A DNA stretch of 64,000 nucleotides from Mesorhizobium sp. GbtcB19 (GTDB lineage: Bacteria; Pseudomonadota; Alphaproteobacteria; Rhizobiales; Rhizobiaceae): contig NZ_JAGXJY010000001.1 in NCBI RefSeq assembly GCF_019091085.1, positions 372,001 through 436,000 of the forward strand, written 5' to 3'. Numbering within the stretch: the stretch's first letter is position 1; each line of letters begins with the position of its first letter. Under the pieces are notes generated by a model that saw only the letters and a program-made list of their open reading frames with translations, was not told the origin of the DNA and did no database searches. Shown here piece after piece: positions 1-8,715 of this stretch. Made by a program: the position numbers and the translations under genes.

Positions 1-1
1 G

Positions 2-688
2 ATCCTTGCCATGCGCCGTTCGATCGTCGCCTGCGAGGCGGCGATGGGCGAGATGGAAGCGGCGCTGAAACCCGGCATCTCCGAGAACGAGCTATGGGCG
101 GAACTGCATCGCGGCAACATCGCGCGCGGCGGCGAATGGATCGAAACGCGGCTGCTGTCGTCGGGGCCGCGAACCAACCCCTGGTTCCAGGAATGCTCCT
201 CGCGCGTCATCGAGAACGGCGACCTCGTCGCCTTCGACACCGACCTGATCGGTCCATACGGCTTCTGCGCCGACCTTTCGCGCACCTGGCTTTGCGGCGA
301 CAGGCAACCCTCGAACGAGCAGCGTGATCTCTTCCGCATCGCCGCCGACCAGATCGCCCACAACATTGATCTGATGCGGCCGGGCATCTCCTTCCGCGAC
401 CTCGTCGAGCGCTCGGCGGTGCCGCCGGGCGACTGCTTCCCGACCCGCTACGGCGTGCTCTACCATGGCGTCGGCCTGGCCGACGAATATCCGACGCTGC
501 CGCACGCAAGCGATTGGACCGCCGACACGCCGGACGGCGAGCTCGAACCCGGCATGGTGCTTTGCGTCGAGAGCTACATCGGCAGGCTGGGCGGGCGCGA
601 AGGCGTCAAGATCGAGGAGCAGATCCTGGTCACCGGGACCGGCAACGAGAAGCTTTCATCCTATCCGCTGGATGCGCGACTGCGCTGA
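2..688 (+). CDS. M24-family metalloenzyme, DddP-like (5' truncated by window edge)
   Basis: The frame is open from base 2, so the N-terminal part lies outside the window. What remains is a pita-bread (peptidase M24/creatinase) catalytic domain with all five metal ligands visible: the two Asp in FDTD and CADLSR, the His in YHGVG, the Glu in CVESYIG and the Glu in KIEEQ. The stretch SGPRTNPWFQE followed by FDTDLIGPYG resembles, from memory, the DMSP lyase DddP branch rather than ordinary Xaa-Pro aminopeptidases. DddP releases dimethylsulfide from DMSP and is cytoplasmic. The neighbouring betaine-type demethylation genes make an onium-compound substrate plausible. The M24 fold is certain; the DMSP lyase activity is inference and could equally be a related uncharacterised M24 activity. 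It converges with the next gene and overlaps it by about 33 bases. Confidence 0.75.
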   Translation: MLAMRRSIVACEAAMGEMEAALKPGISENELWAELHRGNIARGGEWIETRLLSSGPRTNPWFQECSSRVIENGDLVAFDTDLIGPYGFCADLSRTWLCGDRQPSNEQRDLFRIAADQIAHNIDLMRPGISFRDLVERSAVPPGDCFPTRYGVLYHGVGLADEYPTLPHASDWTADTPDGELEPGMVLCVESYIGRLGGREGVKIEEQILVTGTGNEKLSSYPLDARLR

Positions 689-1495
689 GGCACCGCCTTC
701 GACCGCCGCGACGGCCTCGCGCATCGCGGCAACGACCGAGGCCGGGGTGGTCCTCGCGGTGATATAGGGCAGGCCCTTGCGCCGCGCCGTCCATCCGACG
801 ATTTTGACGTCCCGCGCGGCCGGTTCGAAGCGCTGCGCCAGCGCCCAACTCTGGCAGTCGATGGCCGCGATATCGGCCCTGCCCTCGGCGATGGCGACGA
901 TCGACGACCGGTGGCCGCCGCTTTCGCTGCGCGAGGCGAAGATATCCAGGCTTTCGCCCATCGCTTCCAGGTCGCGCGTCAGCCCGAGCAAGCCGGACAT
1001 CGAATCCGGATTGTTGAAGGTGAAGCGCTTGCCGCGCAGAAGATCGATCGGGATGGCGGCCTTGCCGTCCCGCGGCGAGGCTACCGAGGATCCGCCATCC
1101 GCGGCCATCACCAGCGCGCTGGAATAGAGTTCGCCCTGCCCGCCCTCGAACGCATCGTAATTCGGCTGGGCAATCACCTGCACATGCCGCGCAAGGCCGA
1201 GCTCCATCGGCCCCCAGCAGGTCTGCCCGAAGAGCAGCGCCGGGCTCAGCCAGAGCTGGTGAAAATCCAGCTCGTCCGGGGGCAAAGTCGCCGGGTCGGG
1301 CGCGATCAGCTCGCCGGCGGCGTCGAGGATGCCGCCGGGCACCTCCGGCAGCTCGCGATTGCTGCGCACCACCGCCTCCGGCGCATCGATGCCCCTTTGC
1401 CGGATGGCGTCGCCGAGAAGCGCCCATTGCGCGTCGACCTCGCCACGCGCTTCGGGCCAGTCATACATCGGCAGGGCCGCAACGAACTTGCTCAT
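656..1495 (-). CDS. PhnD-like phosphate/phosphonate-type substrate-binding protein
   Basis: The 279-residue product has the type-2 periplasmic binding fold pattern of the PhnD family: an N-terminal ALPMYDWPE, a central FTFNNPDSMSG loop that in the family contacts the oxyanion, and a following segment with SGGHRSSI and DIAAIDCQSW. There is no signal peptide: the protein starts MSKFVAALPMYDWPEA. It may therefore act in the cytoplasm as a stand-alone binding protein, or be an enzyme-like relative; no permease or ATPase gene is beside it. It converges on the M24 gene with a short 3' overlap. The ligand is unknown. Confidence 0.7.
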   Translation of the reverse strand: MSKFVAALPMYDWPEARGEVDAQWALLGDAIRQRGIDAPEAVVRSNRELPEVPGGILDAAGELIAPDPATLPPDELDFHQLWLSPALLFGQTCWGPMELGLARHVQVIAQPNYDAFEGGQGELYSSALVMAADGGSSVASPRDGKAAIPIDLLRGKRFTFNNPDSMSGLLGLTRDLEAMGESLDIFASRSESGGHRSSIVAIAEGRADIAAIDCQSWALAQRFEPAARDVKIVGWTARRKGLPYITARTTPASVVAAMREAVAAVEGGASAQSRIQRIG

Positions 1496-1572
1496 GTCGA
1501 ATAGCTTTCAAAGGCAGGCGATCCTCGGCGCCTGCGTTCCGCCGCGAAAAAAGCGGTCGCGGAAAGTCGAGA

Positions 1573-2595
1573 TTACTCTTTCGGCGGCTCGGCCGGAACC
1601 GGCGCCGTGCCAAGCCCGCTGACATTGCGCGCCCGGACACGGGGCTTGAAAGCGCGGCCGGGTTCAGGCGAGCGCCTCAGCACCGGATGGACGATCGGTT
1701 CCTTGGCCTTGAAGGCATGGGCCTTCAGCATGGCGAAATAGTTCGGATAGGCGTAGCCATTGTTCATCCGCAGCCATTCCTCGCGACGATCGCGAAACAG
1801 CTTCGGCAGCTTGTACCAGGCAATGGTCGGGCTCTTGTGATGAACGAAATGCAGATTGTTGTTGAGGAACAGGAAGGAGAGCGGCGAGCGCTCGACGATC
1901 ACCGTGCGCCCTTCCGGATGTTCCGACCACTGATGCTCGGCATAGGTGCGGACCGAGATCAGCGACTGGCCGAGCCAGACCGGCACGAGGATATAGAGCC
2001 AGAGCGGAATGCCGAAGCCGAGCGTCACGATCGGCACCACCACGGCGAGGCCGATGGCGTGCAGCAGCCAGGCCTTGCGGATCGCCTTGTCGCCGGCGGC
2101 GATATGCTTGGCATCGTCGATAAAGAAGCCGACCGAGGACAGCCACGGGCCGAGGATGAAGCGGCCGACCATGGTGTTGTTGATCTTGAGCAGGACCTTC
2201 ATTGCCGGCGGCAGTTCCTCATGCATCCAGAGCGCCTGGTAATAGCTTTCCGGATCGTCGAGCGGATCGGTCAGACGCTCGTCGGCATGATGGCGAAGGT
2301 GGATCGTCTTGAAGCGGCGGAACGGCCAGACCATGCCGATCGGCAGGAAGACGAAGGCTTCGTTGATCCTGGCGTTGCGGGTCGGATGACCATGCAGCAC
2401 CTCATGCATCAGCGAGGATTGCAGCGCCGCGATCAAGGCGAGAAGGATGAGGGCGAGAAGCGGGCAGGAAGGCCAGAGCAGGAAGCCGATGGCGAGCCAG
2501 GCACCGTAGCAGAAGAGTGTGAGAAAGACTGTCGGCCATTCGACCGCTGGTGTGCTGCTACGTCTCTTGTTCATGCCGGTATTCATGCTTGCCAT
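1573..2595 (-). CDS. Membrane fatty acid desaturase
   Basis: This membrane di-iron enzyme has the three histidine boxes of the fatty acid desaturase/hydroxylase superfamily: HEVLHGH near residue 64, HLRHH near residue 99 and HFVHH near residue 250. Hydrophobic helices lie before box 1 and between boxes 2 and 3. It would introduce a double bond or hydroxyl into an acyl or related lipid chain in the inner membrane. The start is uncertain: GTG at 2607, ATG at 2595, 2586 or 2574 are all in frame, and an AAAGG lies just before the GTG. It is divergent from the XRE regulator at 2825, which is the obvious candidate regulator. The C-terminal 45 residues are Pro/Arg-rich and not part of the catalytic fold. 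Confidence 0.85.
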   Translation of the reverse strand: MASMNTGMNKRRSSTPAVEWPTVFLTLFCYGAWLAIGFLLWPSCPLLALILLALIAALQSSLMHEVLHGHPTRNARINEAFVFLPIGMVWPFRRFKTIHLRHHADERLTDPLDDPESYYQALWMHEELPPAMKVLLKINNTMVGRFILGPWLSSVGFFIDDAKHIAAGDKAIRKAWLLHAIGLAVVVPIVTLGFGIPLWLYILVPVWLGQSLISVRTYAEHQWSEHPEGRTVIVERSPLSFLFLNNNLHFVHHKSPTIAWYKLPKLFRDRREEWLRMNNGYAYPNYFAMLKAHAFKAKEPIVHPVLRRSPEPGRAFKPRVRARNVSGLGTAPVPAEPPKE

Positions 2596-2681
2596 GCTAT
2601 CGACCACTGCCTTTCAGTCGCCGGAACCCCCTCGATTCCTGACAGCATTGTGTCAGGAGCCTGCCGTGACATCAACGCGAC

Positions 2682-2711
2682 AATGCGCACAAACTGTTGC
2701 GAATGCGCATT
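2682..2711. promoter_or_regulatory. Inverted repeat between desaturase and XRE regulator
   Basis: Arms AATGCGCA (2682-2689) and TGCGCATT (2704-2711) are perfect 8-base inverted repeats with a 14-base spacer, inside the 229-base divergent intergenic region. The position fits an operator for the adjacent XRE protein acting on both genes, but no binding data exist and the spacing is long. Confidence 0.35.
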
Positions 2712-2824
2712 TTTGGCGGCAGATGTTATACATTGTAAACAAATATGGGGATTCATTTCCGCCTGAGCCACGTTCAGTACGGCTCCGGCGCAAATTTTTC
2801 CTCTTCGAACCGGGAGCAGCCCTG

Positions 2825-3682
2825 ATGGACAAGCGCGATCTGTCGACGACCTTCCGGGAGCGCCTGAAATTGCTCTTGACACGCTCCGACCTGAACCAGT
2901 CGGCCTTCGCGACGGCGGTCGGCATCGACCGCTCGGCGCTGTCGCAACTGCTGTCCGGCGCCTCGACCCGCCTGCCCCGCGCCGAGACGCTCCTCAACAT
3001 CGCCGCCGAGTTCAAGGTGTCGCTCGACTGGCTGCTGGGCTTGAGCCACGACGAAGGCGTGACCGGCGAAATCCGCGAAAGCCTGGAGATCGAGGAGGCG
3101 CCCGACGGCTTCGACCGCACGCTGCTGGCAAAATGGCATGCCGAGGCGGCCGGCACCAAGATCCGCTACGTGCCCGCAGGCATTCCCGACCTTTTGCGCA
3201 CCGAGGCGCTGGTCGACTACGAAGCCGGCATCGCCAACAAGAGCCGCGAGGCGCAGGCCGGCGAGACGCAATACCGCATCGACTACAACCGCCGGCCCGA
3301 GACCGACATGGAGGTCTGCATGCCGCGCCACACGCTGGAGATTTTTGCGCGCGGCCTCGGCGTCTGGGATCGTTTCCCCGAGGCCGAGCGGCGCAAGCAA
3401 TTGCTGCACATGGCGGCGCTGCTCGACGACCTTTACCCGACCTTCCGCCTATTCCTCTATGACGGCCGCATGCGCTATTCGATCCCCTATACGATCTTCG
3501 GCCCCTATCGCGCCGCCATCTATGTCGGCGACATGTATATCGTCTTGAGCGCCACCCAGCCGATCCGGACGCTGACCAGCCATTTCGACAATCTGATCCG
3601 CGCCGCCGACATCAACGCCCACGAAGCCGCGAGCTTCGCGCAAAAACTGGCCGCAATGTCCTTCCCATCAGGCTCTGTCTGA
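2825..3682 (+). CDS. XRE-family transcriptional regulator with C-terminal sensor-like domain
   Basis: ATG at 2825 gives 285 residues. The reading frame stays open upstream to 2519, but that part covers the divergent promoter and the start of the desaturase gene, so it is not used. Residues about 10-70 form a classic Cro/CI helix-turn-helix (SAFATAVGIDRSALSQLLSG) with a typical LDWLLG end. The remaining about 200 residues are a conserved-looking domain I cannot name, with aromatic-rich strands (YSIPYTIFGPYRAAIYVGDMY) that could bind a ligand. It is divergent from the desaturase and precedes a DUF1989 gene by 70 bases. Role: local regulator, ligand unknown. Confidence 0.8.
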   Translation: MDKRDLSTTFRERLKLLLTRSDLNQSAFATAVGIDRSALSQLLSGASTRLPRAETLLNIAAEFKVSLDWLLGLSHDEGVTGEIRESLEIEEAPDGFDRTLLAKWHAEAAGTKIRYVPAGIPDLLRTEALVDYEAGIANKSREAQAGETQYRIDYNRRPETDMEVCMPRHTLEIFARGLGVWDRFPEAERRKQLLHMAALLDDLYPTFRLFLYDGRMRYSIPYTIFGPYRAAIYVGDMYIVLSATQPIRTLTSHFDNLIRAADINAHEAASFAQKLAAMSFPSGSV

Positions 3683-3752
3683 TCGCCGGCCGCGCTATCA
3701 TGGTGACGGTCGGCCGCCGTCCCGGCCGCCGATCATCGTTTCAGGGAAATCC

Positions 3753-4355
3753 ATGCGAGAACCGCGTCACCTCGTCGTTCCTCCTCAGTCGGGCCGGTCC
3801 ATGCGCGTCAGGCGCGGCGATCTGATCCGCATCGTCGATCCCAAGGGCCAGCAGGTCTCGGACCTCTGGGCCTTCTCGACCGAAGGCAGGCTCGACTGGC
3901 TGAGCACGTCGCAGACCCGCGACATCACCGAGCGGCTGTTTCCCAAACCGGGCGACCATTTCTACAGCGCTGCCGGCAAGATCATGCTGACATTGGTCGA
4001 GGATGCCTCGCCCGGACCGCATGATATGCTTTACCCGGCCTGTGACAGCGCGCTCTACGAACGGGCCGGCCTGCCTAACCATCCGAACTGCCGCGACAAT
4101 CTGATGAAGGCGCTCGGCGCGGAAGGCATCGAACTCCCCTTTACGCCCGATCCGGTCGATCTCTTCCAGAACTCCATGCCGCAACCTGACGGGACTTTGG
4201 TGGTCGAGGCCTCGATCAATCCGCCGGGCGGTTACGTCACGCTGCGCGCCGAACAGGACCTCCTGCTTGTCGTCACTGCCTGCTCGGTCGACCACCACCC
4301 GACCAATGGCGATGCCTGCACCGAGATCGAGGTCGAGATCACTCCGGCTTCGTAG
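3753..4355 (+). CDS. DUF1989 / urea carboxylase-associated family protein
   Basis: The 200-residue protein matches the DUF1989 family by RRGDLIRIVDPKGQQVSDLWAF at the N-terminus, HDMLYPACD, the HPNCRDNL segment and the C-terminal VTACSVDHHPTNG. Family members are linked to urea carboxylase/allophanate metabolism and probably bind metal through the conserved Cys/His/Asp. No urea carboxylase gene is present here. It may be co-transcribed with the upstream XRE gene. Function is unknown beyond the family name. Confidence 0.8.
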   Translation: MREPRHLVVPPQSGRSMRVRRGDLIRIVDPKGQQVSDLWAFSTEGRLDWLSTSQTRDITERLFPKPGDHFYSAAGKIMLTLVEDASPGPHDMLYPACDSALYERAGLPNHPNCRDNLMKALGAEGIELPFTPDPVDLFQNSMPQPDGTLVVEASINPPGGYVTLRAEQDLLLVVTACSVDHHPTNGDACTEIEVEITPAS

Positions 4356-4387
4356 GGCCACCCTGGCCGCAAACTCATTGACTGGAC

Positions 4388-4403
4388 ATAAAGACTTCTT
4401 TAT
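4388..4403. promoter_or_regulatory. Operator ATAAAGA-N2-TCTTTAT (SahR-like) before homocysteine methyltransferase
   Basis: Perfect 7-base inverted arms ATAAAGA and TCTTTAT are separated by CT, ending 21 bases before the ATG at 4425. The same arms, extended to 10 bases, occur before the pterin-domain methyltransferase gene at 18592-18613. From memory, this resembles the operator of the ArsR-family S-adenosylhomocysteine sensor SahR that controls methionine-cycle genes in alphaproteobacteria. The regulator gene itself is not in the window. Confidence 0.7.
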
Positions 4404-4424
4404 ATCGTTATTTGAATTCCTGAC

Positions 4425-5456
4425 ATGAAAGCTATGGCCATGACCGCGACCAATCCGATTGACGCTCTGCTTGCCGAAAAGGGTGTGCTTCTGGCCGACG
4501 GCGCCACCGGTACCAATCTGTTCGCCATGGGTCTTGAGGCCGGCGAAGCGCCCGAGCTGCTCAACGAGACGTCGCCCGGGACCATCGCCAGCCTGCATCA
4601 GAATTTCGTCGACGCCGGCGCCGATATCATCCTGACCAACTCCTTCGGCGGCACCCGCCACCGCCTCAAGCTGCATCACGCGCAGGACCGCGTGCATGAC
4701 CTCAACAGGCGCGCCGCTGAAATCGCCCGCTCCGTTGCCGACAAGGCCGGCCGCAAGGTGATCGTCGCCGGCTCCGTCGGTCCGACCGGCGAACTGCTGG
4801 TGCCGCTCGGCGCCATGACCTATGACGACGCCGTCGATGCTTTCGCCGAACAGATCGAAGGTCTCAAGGCCGGCGGCGCCGAAGTCGCCTGGATCGAGAC
4901 CATGTCGGCGCCCGACGAGATCCGCGCCGCGGCGGAAGCCGCGATCAAGGTTGGCCTGCCCTACACCTATACCGGTTCCTTCGACACCGCCGGCCGCACC
5001 ATGATGGGCCTGCTGCCGAAAGACATCCACGGCGTTGTCGATGGGTTGTCGCAGGCTCCGCTCGGCGTCGGCGCCAATTGCGGCGTGGGCGCTTCAGACA
5101 TCCTCGCCTCGCTGCTCGACATGACCGAGGCGAAGCCGGAGGCGACCGTCATCGTCAAGGGCAATTGCGGCATTCCCGAATTCCGCGGCAGCGAGATCCA
5201 TTATTCCGGCACGCCGGAGCTGATGTCCGACTACGTCCGGCTGGCGGTCGATGCCGGCGCCAGGATCGTCGGCGGCTGCTGCGGCACCTCGTTCGCCCAT
5301 CTTGCCGCCATGCGCAAGGCGCTGGACGCGCACACCAAGGCGGAGCGTCCGACCGTCGAGACGATCGTCGAGCGCATCGGTCCTATGCGCAACAAGACGG
5401 CAAGTGCCGGGGATGCCGGTGAAGGCAGGCGCGAACGCAGGCGCAGCCGCGCCTGA
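4425..5456 (+). CDS. Homocysteine S-methyltransferase (BHMT-like; homocysteine-binding part of a split methionine synthase)
   Basis: The 343-residue protein is a TIM-barrel homocysteine methyltransferase of the zinc type. LADGATGTNLFAMGL is the N-terminal signature. Zinc ligands are visible as the Cys in GANCGVG and the two Cys in GGCCGTS. It would transfer a methyl to homocysteine, either from a betaine or from the methylated corrinoid protein encoded at 12281. The second option fits the pterin, corrinoid and activator genes nearby and the shared operator. The C-terminus is an odd basic tail ending GRRERRRSRA, outside the barrel. Alternative in-frame ATGs are at 4434 and 4440; no strong ribosome binding site decides between them. 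It converges with a small gene 10 bases away. Confidence 0.88.
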   Translation: MKAMAMTATNPIDALLAEKGVLLADGATGTNLFAMGLEAGEAPELLNETSPGTIASLHQNFVDAGADIILTNSFGGTRHRLKLHHAQDRVHDLNRRAAEIARSVADKAGRKVIVAGSVGPTGELLVPLGAMTYDDAVDAFAEQIEGLKAGGAEVAWIETMSAPDEIRAAAEAAIKVGLPYTYTGSFDTAGRTMMGLLPKDIHGVVDGLSQAPLGVGANCGVGASDILASLLDMTEAKPEATVIVKGNCGIPEFRGSEIHYSGTPELMSDYVRLAVDAGARIVGGCCGTSFAHLAAMRKALDAHTKAERPTVETIVERIGPMRNKTASAGDAGEGRRERRRSRA

Positions 5457-5466
5457 CAGGTCTGTT

Positions 5467-5736
5467 TTATTCGCTGCTTTCGGCGTAGCGCGACAGCGCG
5501 GTATTGAAATCGACAACCTTCTGGCTGTCGGAACCCATCGTCATCAGGGCGCCCGACGTGCCCGGGTCGCTGATCTGCTCCAGCATCGCGCGGAAACGGT
5601 CATTGTTGAGCGCCGAAAGTGCGGTTTTGCGGGCGGCATCAACCTCGCTGCGGATGCGCGTCGCTTCCGGCGTCGGAGCACGCGCCGGCGTCGTGTTTGC
5701 CGTCGCCGTCGCGTTCCAGTTCGTGGTGATATGCAA
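5467..5736 (-). CDS. Small hypothetical protein
   Basis: TTG at 5736 is chosen because GAGGGG lies 6 bases upstream; an in-frame GTG at 5766 would add 10 residues. The 89-residue product is soluble. It has an Ala/Thr-rich first third, then a helical region (RIRSEVDAARKTALSALNNDRFRAMLEQIS) and a short conserved-looking tail. No motif is recognised. It sits tail-to-tail with the homocysteine methyltransferase. It may be real but could be a spurious frame. Confidence 0.45.
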   Translation of the reverse strand: MHITTNWNATATANTTPARAPTPEATRIRSEVDAARKTALSALNNDRFRAMLEQISDPGTSGALMTMGSDSQKVVDFNTALSRYAESSE

Positions 5737-5829
5737 TGCCCGCCCCTCATGCTCGTCTATCAGCACGAACTAACAAAAGTTAATTGCGACGAGGTTCCGG
5801 AAAAGCCACGCAATTTAACGATCACAAAT

Positions 5830-5856
5830 AAGGCCGGCAGGACAACCTGCCGGCCT
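5830..5856 (-). terminator. Rho-independent terminator of the sigma-VWA operon
   Basis: Perfect 12-base arms AAGGCCGGCAGG and CCTGCCGGCCTT enclose an ACAA loop, 28 bases past the VWA stop codon on the minus strand, followed there by TATTTGT. Confidence 0.8.
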
Positions 5857-5883
5857 TCGCTATTCGGTCTCTGCCTTTCGACC

Positions 5884-8085
5884 CTACTTGTTGCCGTCCA
5901 GCGATGCGGCCAGGCGCACCAGCGACAGGAACTCGGCCCTGTAGCCGAAAGGATCGGCGCCGCGCGCGGCGTTGGCGATCTCGGCGATCCGGTCATAGCC
6001 GAAATTCGCCGTCTGATCCTCGTCGCGCAGCTTCTGCCCGAAGGCGGCGACCGCGACCGAGAAGCGCTGGTCCACGCCTGCCGCGTCGAAGGACTTGACC
6101 TCGTTGGCGGCGGTCACCGGCGTGGTGATCAGCTTCGAGACGTTCTCGTCCGGCAGCTTGTAGCGAATCTTGACGAAGGCATATTCGTCGGCATTGGCAA
6201 CGCCGCCATTGTCGACCTTGGCCTGGCCGTAGCGCAGCGGATCGACCTGCTCGCCGCCGCTGCCCTTCGGCGTGATCTCATAGACCGCCGTCACCGAATG
6301 TCCCGAGCCGATATCGCCGGCATCGACGCGGTCGTTGTTGAAATCCTCGCGCTTGAGCGCCCGGGTCTCGTAGCCGACCAGCCGATATTCCGACACGGTC
6401 GCCGGATTGAACTCGACTTGGATCTTGACGTCCTTGGCGATGGTGAACAGCGTCGAGGAGGCATCATCGACCAGCACCTTCTGCGCCTCGGCGAGCGTGT
6501 CGATATAGGCGGCGGTGCCGTTGCCGTTCTGGGCGATGGTCTGCATCATCTGGTCGTTCAGATTATCGTGGCCGAAGCCGAACACCGACAGGAACACGCC
6601 GGTCTTGCGCTCTGTTTCGATCAGCCGCTTGAGGTCGTCGTCATCTGTCTGGCCGACATTGAAGTCGCCGTCGGTGGCAAGCATGACCCGGTTGACGCCG
6701 TCCTTGACGAAGGATTGCTGCGCAAGCTTGTAGGCTTCGCGGATGCCTGCCTCGCCGGCCGTCGAGCCACCGGGCTCGAGATTGTCGATGGCTGCGAGGA
6801 TCTTCTGCGTTTCTGCCGCCTTGGTCGGCATCAGCACCGTGCCGGCATTGCCCGCATAGGTGACGATCGAGACGGTGTCGTCGGGCTTGAGCTTGCTGAT
6901 CAGGAGCCGGAAGGCGGATTTGAGCAGCGGCAGCTTGTCCGGCTCGTCCATCGAGCCCGAGACGTCGATCAGGAAGACCAGGTTGGCCTTCGGCTGCTCG
7001 GCCGGCTTCACGTCGAAACCCTTGATCGCGACATGCATGAGCTTGGTGTGCTCGTTCCACGGCGTCGGCATGACGGTGACGGTCGAATTGAACGGCGTTG
7101 CGGCCGAATCCGGACCCTTCCAGTCATACGGGAAGTAGTTGATCATCTCCTCGATCCGCACCGTGTCGGCCTGAGGCAGCGAGCCTTCCTTCAGCGAGCG
7201 CCGCACGAAGGAGTAGGACGCCGTATCGACATCGATCGAGAAGGTCGAGACCGGGTCCTGCGCGGTTTCATGCACCGGATTGGTCTTGAAGGTCTCGATG
7301 CGGTCGCGGTTTTCCTCCTGCGGCTGCATTTGGTCGGAAGGCATTGGCGCGGGCTGCACCATCAGCTTGGAATCGGCCATTGCGGGCGGAGACGCCGGAA
7401 TGGCGGCGGCTACACCCGCCGGCGCCTGGTCGGAGCGCTCGGCCTCGTCGGCACTAGGCGGCGGCGTCATGGACATGATCACCTTGTTGGACGAACCGTC
7501 CTTGCCACCGGCCGCGAGTTGGCCACTTTCGGCCGGCGCGGTTTGCAGGGCGGGCTCGGCCTCGGGCGCCGCCTCCTGTTTGAGCAGGCTGTCGACCTCG
7601 CTCGCCGGCTTCGGAGCTGCCGGTACCGCTTGCGAATTGGCCCGGGTCTCGGCGTCCGCGTCGGTCTTCTTTTCCTTGGCGGGCGCCGCCACCACCGGCT
7701 CGTTGATCGCGGGTTGTTCGGGCGCAGGCTTTTGCGCAACCGGCTTGTCGGCCACCGTCTCGGTGACCGTGCCTTTGCCGCCGATGACCGGCGGCTGCTC
7801 CTTCAGCATCTCGAAAGCGGCATAGCCGGCGATGGGCAGCGCGACCAGCGCGGTGATGGCCGGCGTGGCAATGAGTTTCCGTTGCATGATTTCTCTCCAG
7901 AGCTGTCTTGCTCGCTCCGTGAGACGAAGGCCTGCGGACGTTCCTTGGGAGACCGTCGAAATTTTTTCTTGCGCGTCGAAGGCCTGCATGGCGGCGGCAA
8001 GCGCGCGCGCCTTCGCCTCGCCGTCCGGCGCCGGCACGGCGAGATTGCGCAGCCTTTCGAGTTCGTTGTCGTCGACCATGGTCAC
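5884..8085 (-). CDS. Membrane-anchored von Willebrand factor A protein (YfbK-like)
   Basis: The 733-residue protein has a cytoplasmic N-terminus of about 70 residues, a single membrane segment (about 72-91), a long Ala/Pro/Glu-rich linker, and then a von Willebrand N-terminal segment (DPVSTFSIDVDTASYSFVRR). A VWA domain with a full MIDAS motif DVSGSM follows near residue 371, and a DUF3520-type C-terminus ends the protein. The N-terminal cytoplasmic part suggests it could act as an anti-sigma factor for the preceding ECF sigma gene, whose stop codon its start overlaps by 4 bases. VWA domains bind protein partners through a divalent metal; the partner here is unknown. Confidence 0.9.
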   Translation of the reverse strand: MTMVDDNELERLRNLAVPAPDGEAKARALAAAMQAFDAQEKISTVSQGTSAGLRLTERARQLWREIMQRKLIATPAITALVALPIAGYAAFEMLKEQPPVIGGKGTVTETVADKPVAQKPAPEQPAINEPVVAAPAKEKKTDADAETRANSQAVPAAPKPASEVDSLLKQEAAPEAEPALQTAPAESGQLAAGGKDGSSNKVIMSMTPPPSADEAERSDQAPAGVAAAIPASPPAMADSKLMVQPAPMPSDQMQPQEENRDRIETFKTNPVHETAQDPVSTFSIDVDTASYSFVRRSLKEGSLPQADTVRIEEMINYFPYDWKGPDSAATPFNSTVTVMPTPWNEHTKLMHVAIKGFDVKPAEQPKANLVFLIDVSGSMDEPDKLPLLKSAFRLLISKLKPDDTVSIVTYAGNAGTVLMPTKAAETQKILAAIDNLEPGGSTAGEAGIREAYKLAQQSFVKDGVNRVMLATDGDFNVGQTDDDDLKRLIETERKTGVFLSVFGFGHDNLNDQMMQTIAQNGNGTAAYIDTLAEAQKVLVDDASSTLFTIAKDVKIQVEFNPATVSEYRLVGYETRALKREDFNNDRVDAGDIGSGHSVTAVYEITPKGSGGEQVDPLRYGQAKVDNGGVANADEYAFVKIRYKLPDENVSKLITTPVTAANEVKSFDAAGVDQRFSVAVAAFGQKLRDEDQTANFGYDRIAEIANAARGADPFGYRAEFLSLVRLAASLDGNK

Positions 8086-8645
8086 ACTTCCCCGGCTGAA
8101 CGCATCAGCACTTTCAGCCGTTTCTTCGCTTCATGGATGTGCCAGGAAACCGTCGTCTCCGAGATCGCCATCACCTCCGCCGCCGCCGCGTGATTGAGAC
8201 CTTCGCCATAGACCAGCAGCACCGCGTCGCGCTGCTTGTCGGGCAGCATCCGCACCGCCGCCCACAGCGCCTCGGCCGGATCGTCGGCCTCCGCCGGGGC
8301 CTCGCCCGCGATCGACGCATAGGCGCCATAGGCATCGACCTTGGCGGTGTCGCGGGCGCGCTTGCGCATCATGTCGCGTGAAGCATTCAGCGTCATGGCA
8401 TAGAGCCATGTCGTGAAGGCGCCGCTGCCCTGATAATCGCGGATCGCGCGGCCAAGCCGCACGCAGACGTCCTGGGCGATGTCCTCGGCGTCGGCCTTCT
8501 TGCCGCACCAGCGATAGGCGGCGCGATAGACGAAGCCATAGTGCCTTTCGAGCAGTTTGCCGAAAGCCCCCCTGTCTCCGCCCCTCGCCCGCCCGATCAG
8601 TTCGGCATCGGAGGCTTCGCTGTCGTCCAGCATCATCGCCATCAT
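8082..8645 (-). CDS. ECF-type RNA polymerase sigma factor
   Basis: The 187-residue protein has sigma region 2 (HYGFVYRAAYRWCGKKADAEDIAQDVCVRLGR, about 30-65) and region 4 (LPDKQRDAVLLVYGEGLNHAAAAEVMAISETTVSWHIHEAKKRL, about 133-178). It is the first gene of a two-gene unit with the VWA membrane protein (ATGA overlap), a layout typical of a sigma factor with its membrane regulator. Three Met codons lie close together at the start; the first is used here without a strong ribosome binding site. Target promoters are unknown. Confidence 0.9.
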   Translation of the reverse strand: MMAMMLDDSEASDAELIGRARGGDRGAFGKLLERHYGFVYRAAYRWCGKKADAEDIAQDVCVRLGRAIRDYQGSGAFTTWLYAMTLNASRDMMRKRARDTAKVDAYGAYASIAGEAPAEADDPAEALWAAVRMLPDKQRDAVLLVYGEGLNHAAAAEVMAISETTVSWHIHEAKKRLKVLMRSAGEV

Positions 8646-8715
8646 TTGCCTGTTGGACGAAGGCTAATGGCCAATCCTTGGGGCGATGAAAAGATTTTTT
8701 TTGTGGCACCCGTTT

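Noticed and set aside
5251..8193. 980-residue plus-strand open frame
   Set aside because: It is antisense to the VWA and sigma genes, which have clear motifs; its composition (Arg/Gly/Ala/Leu runs) is that of a GC-rich shadow frame.
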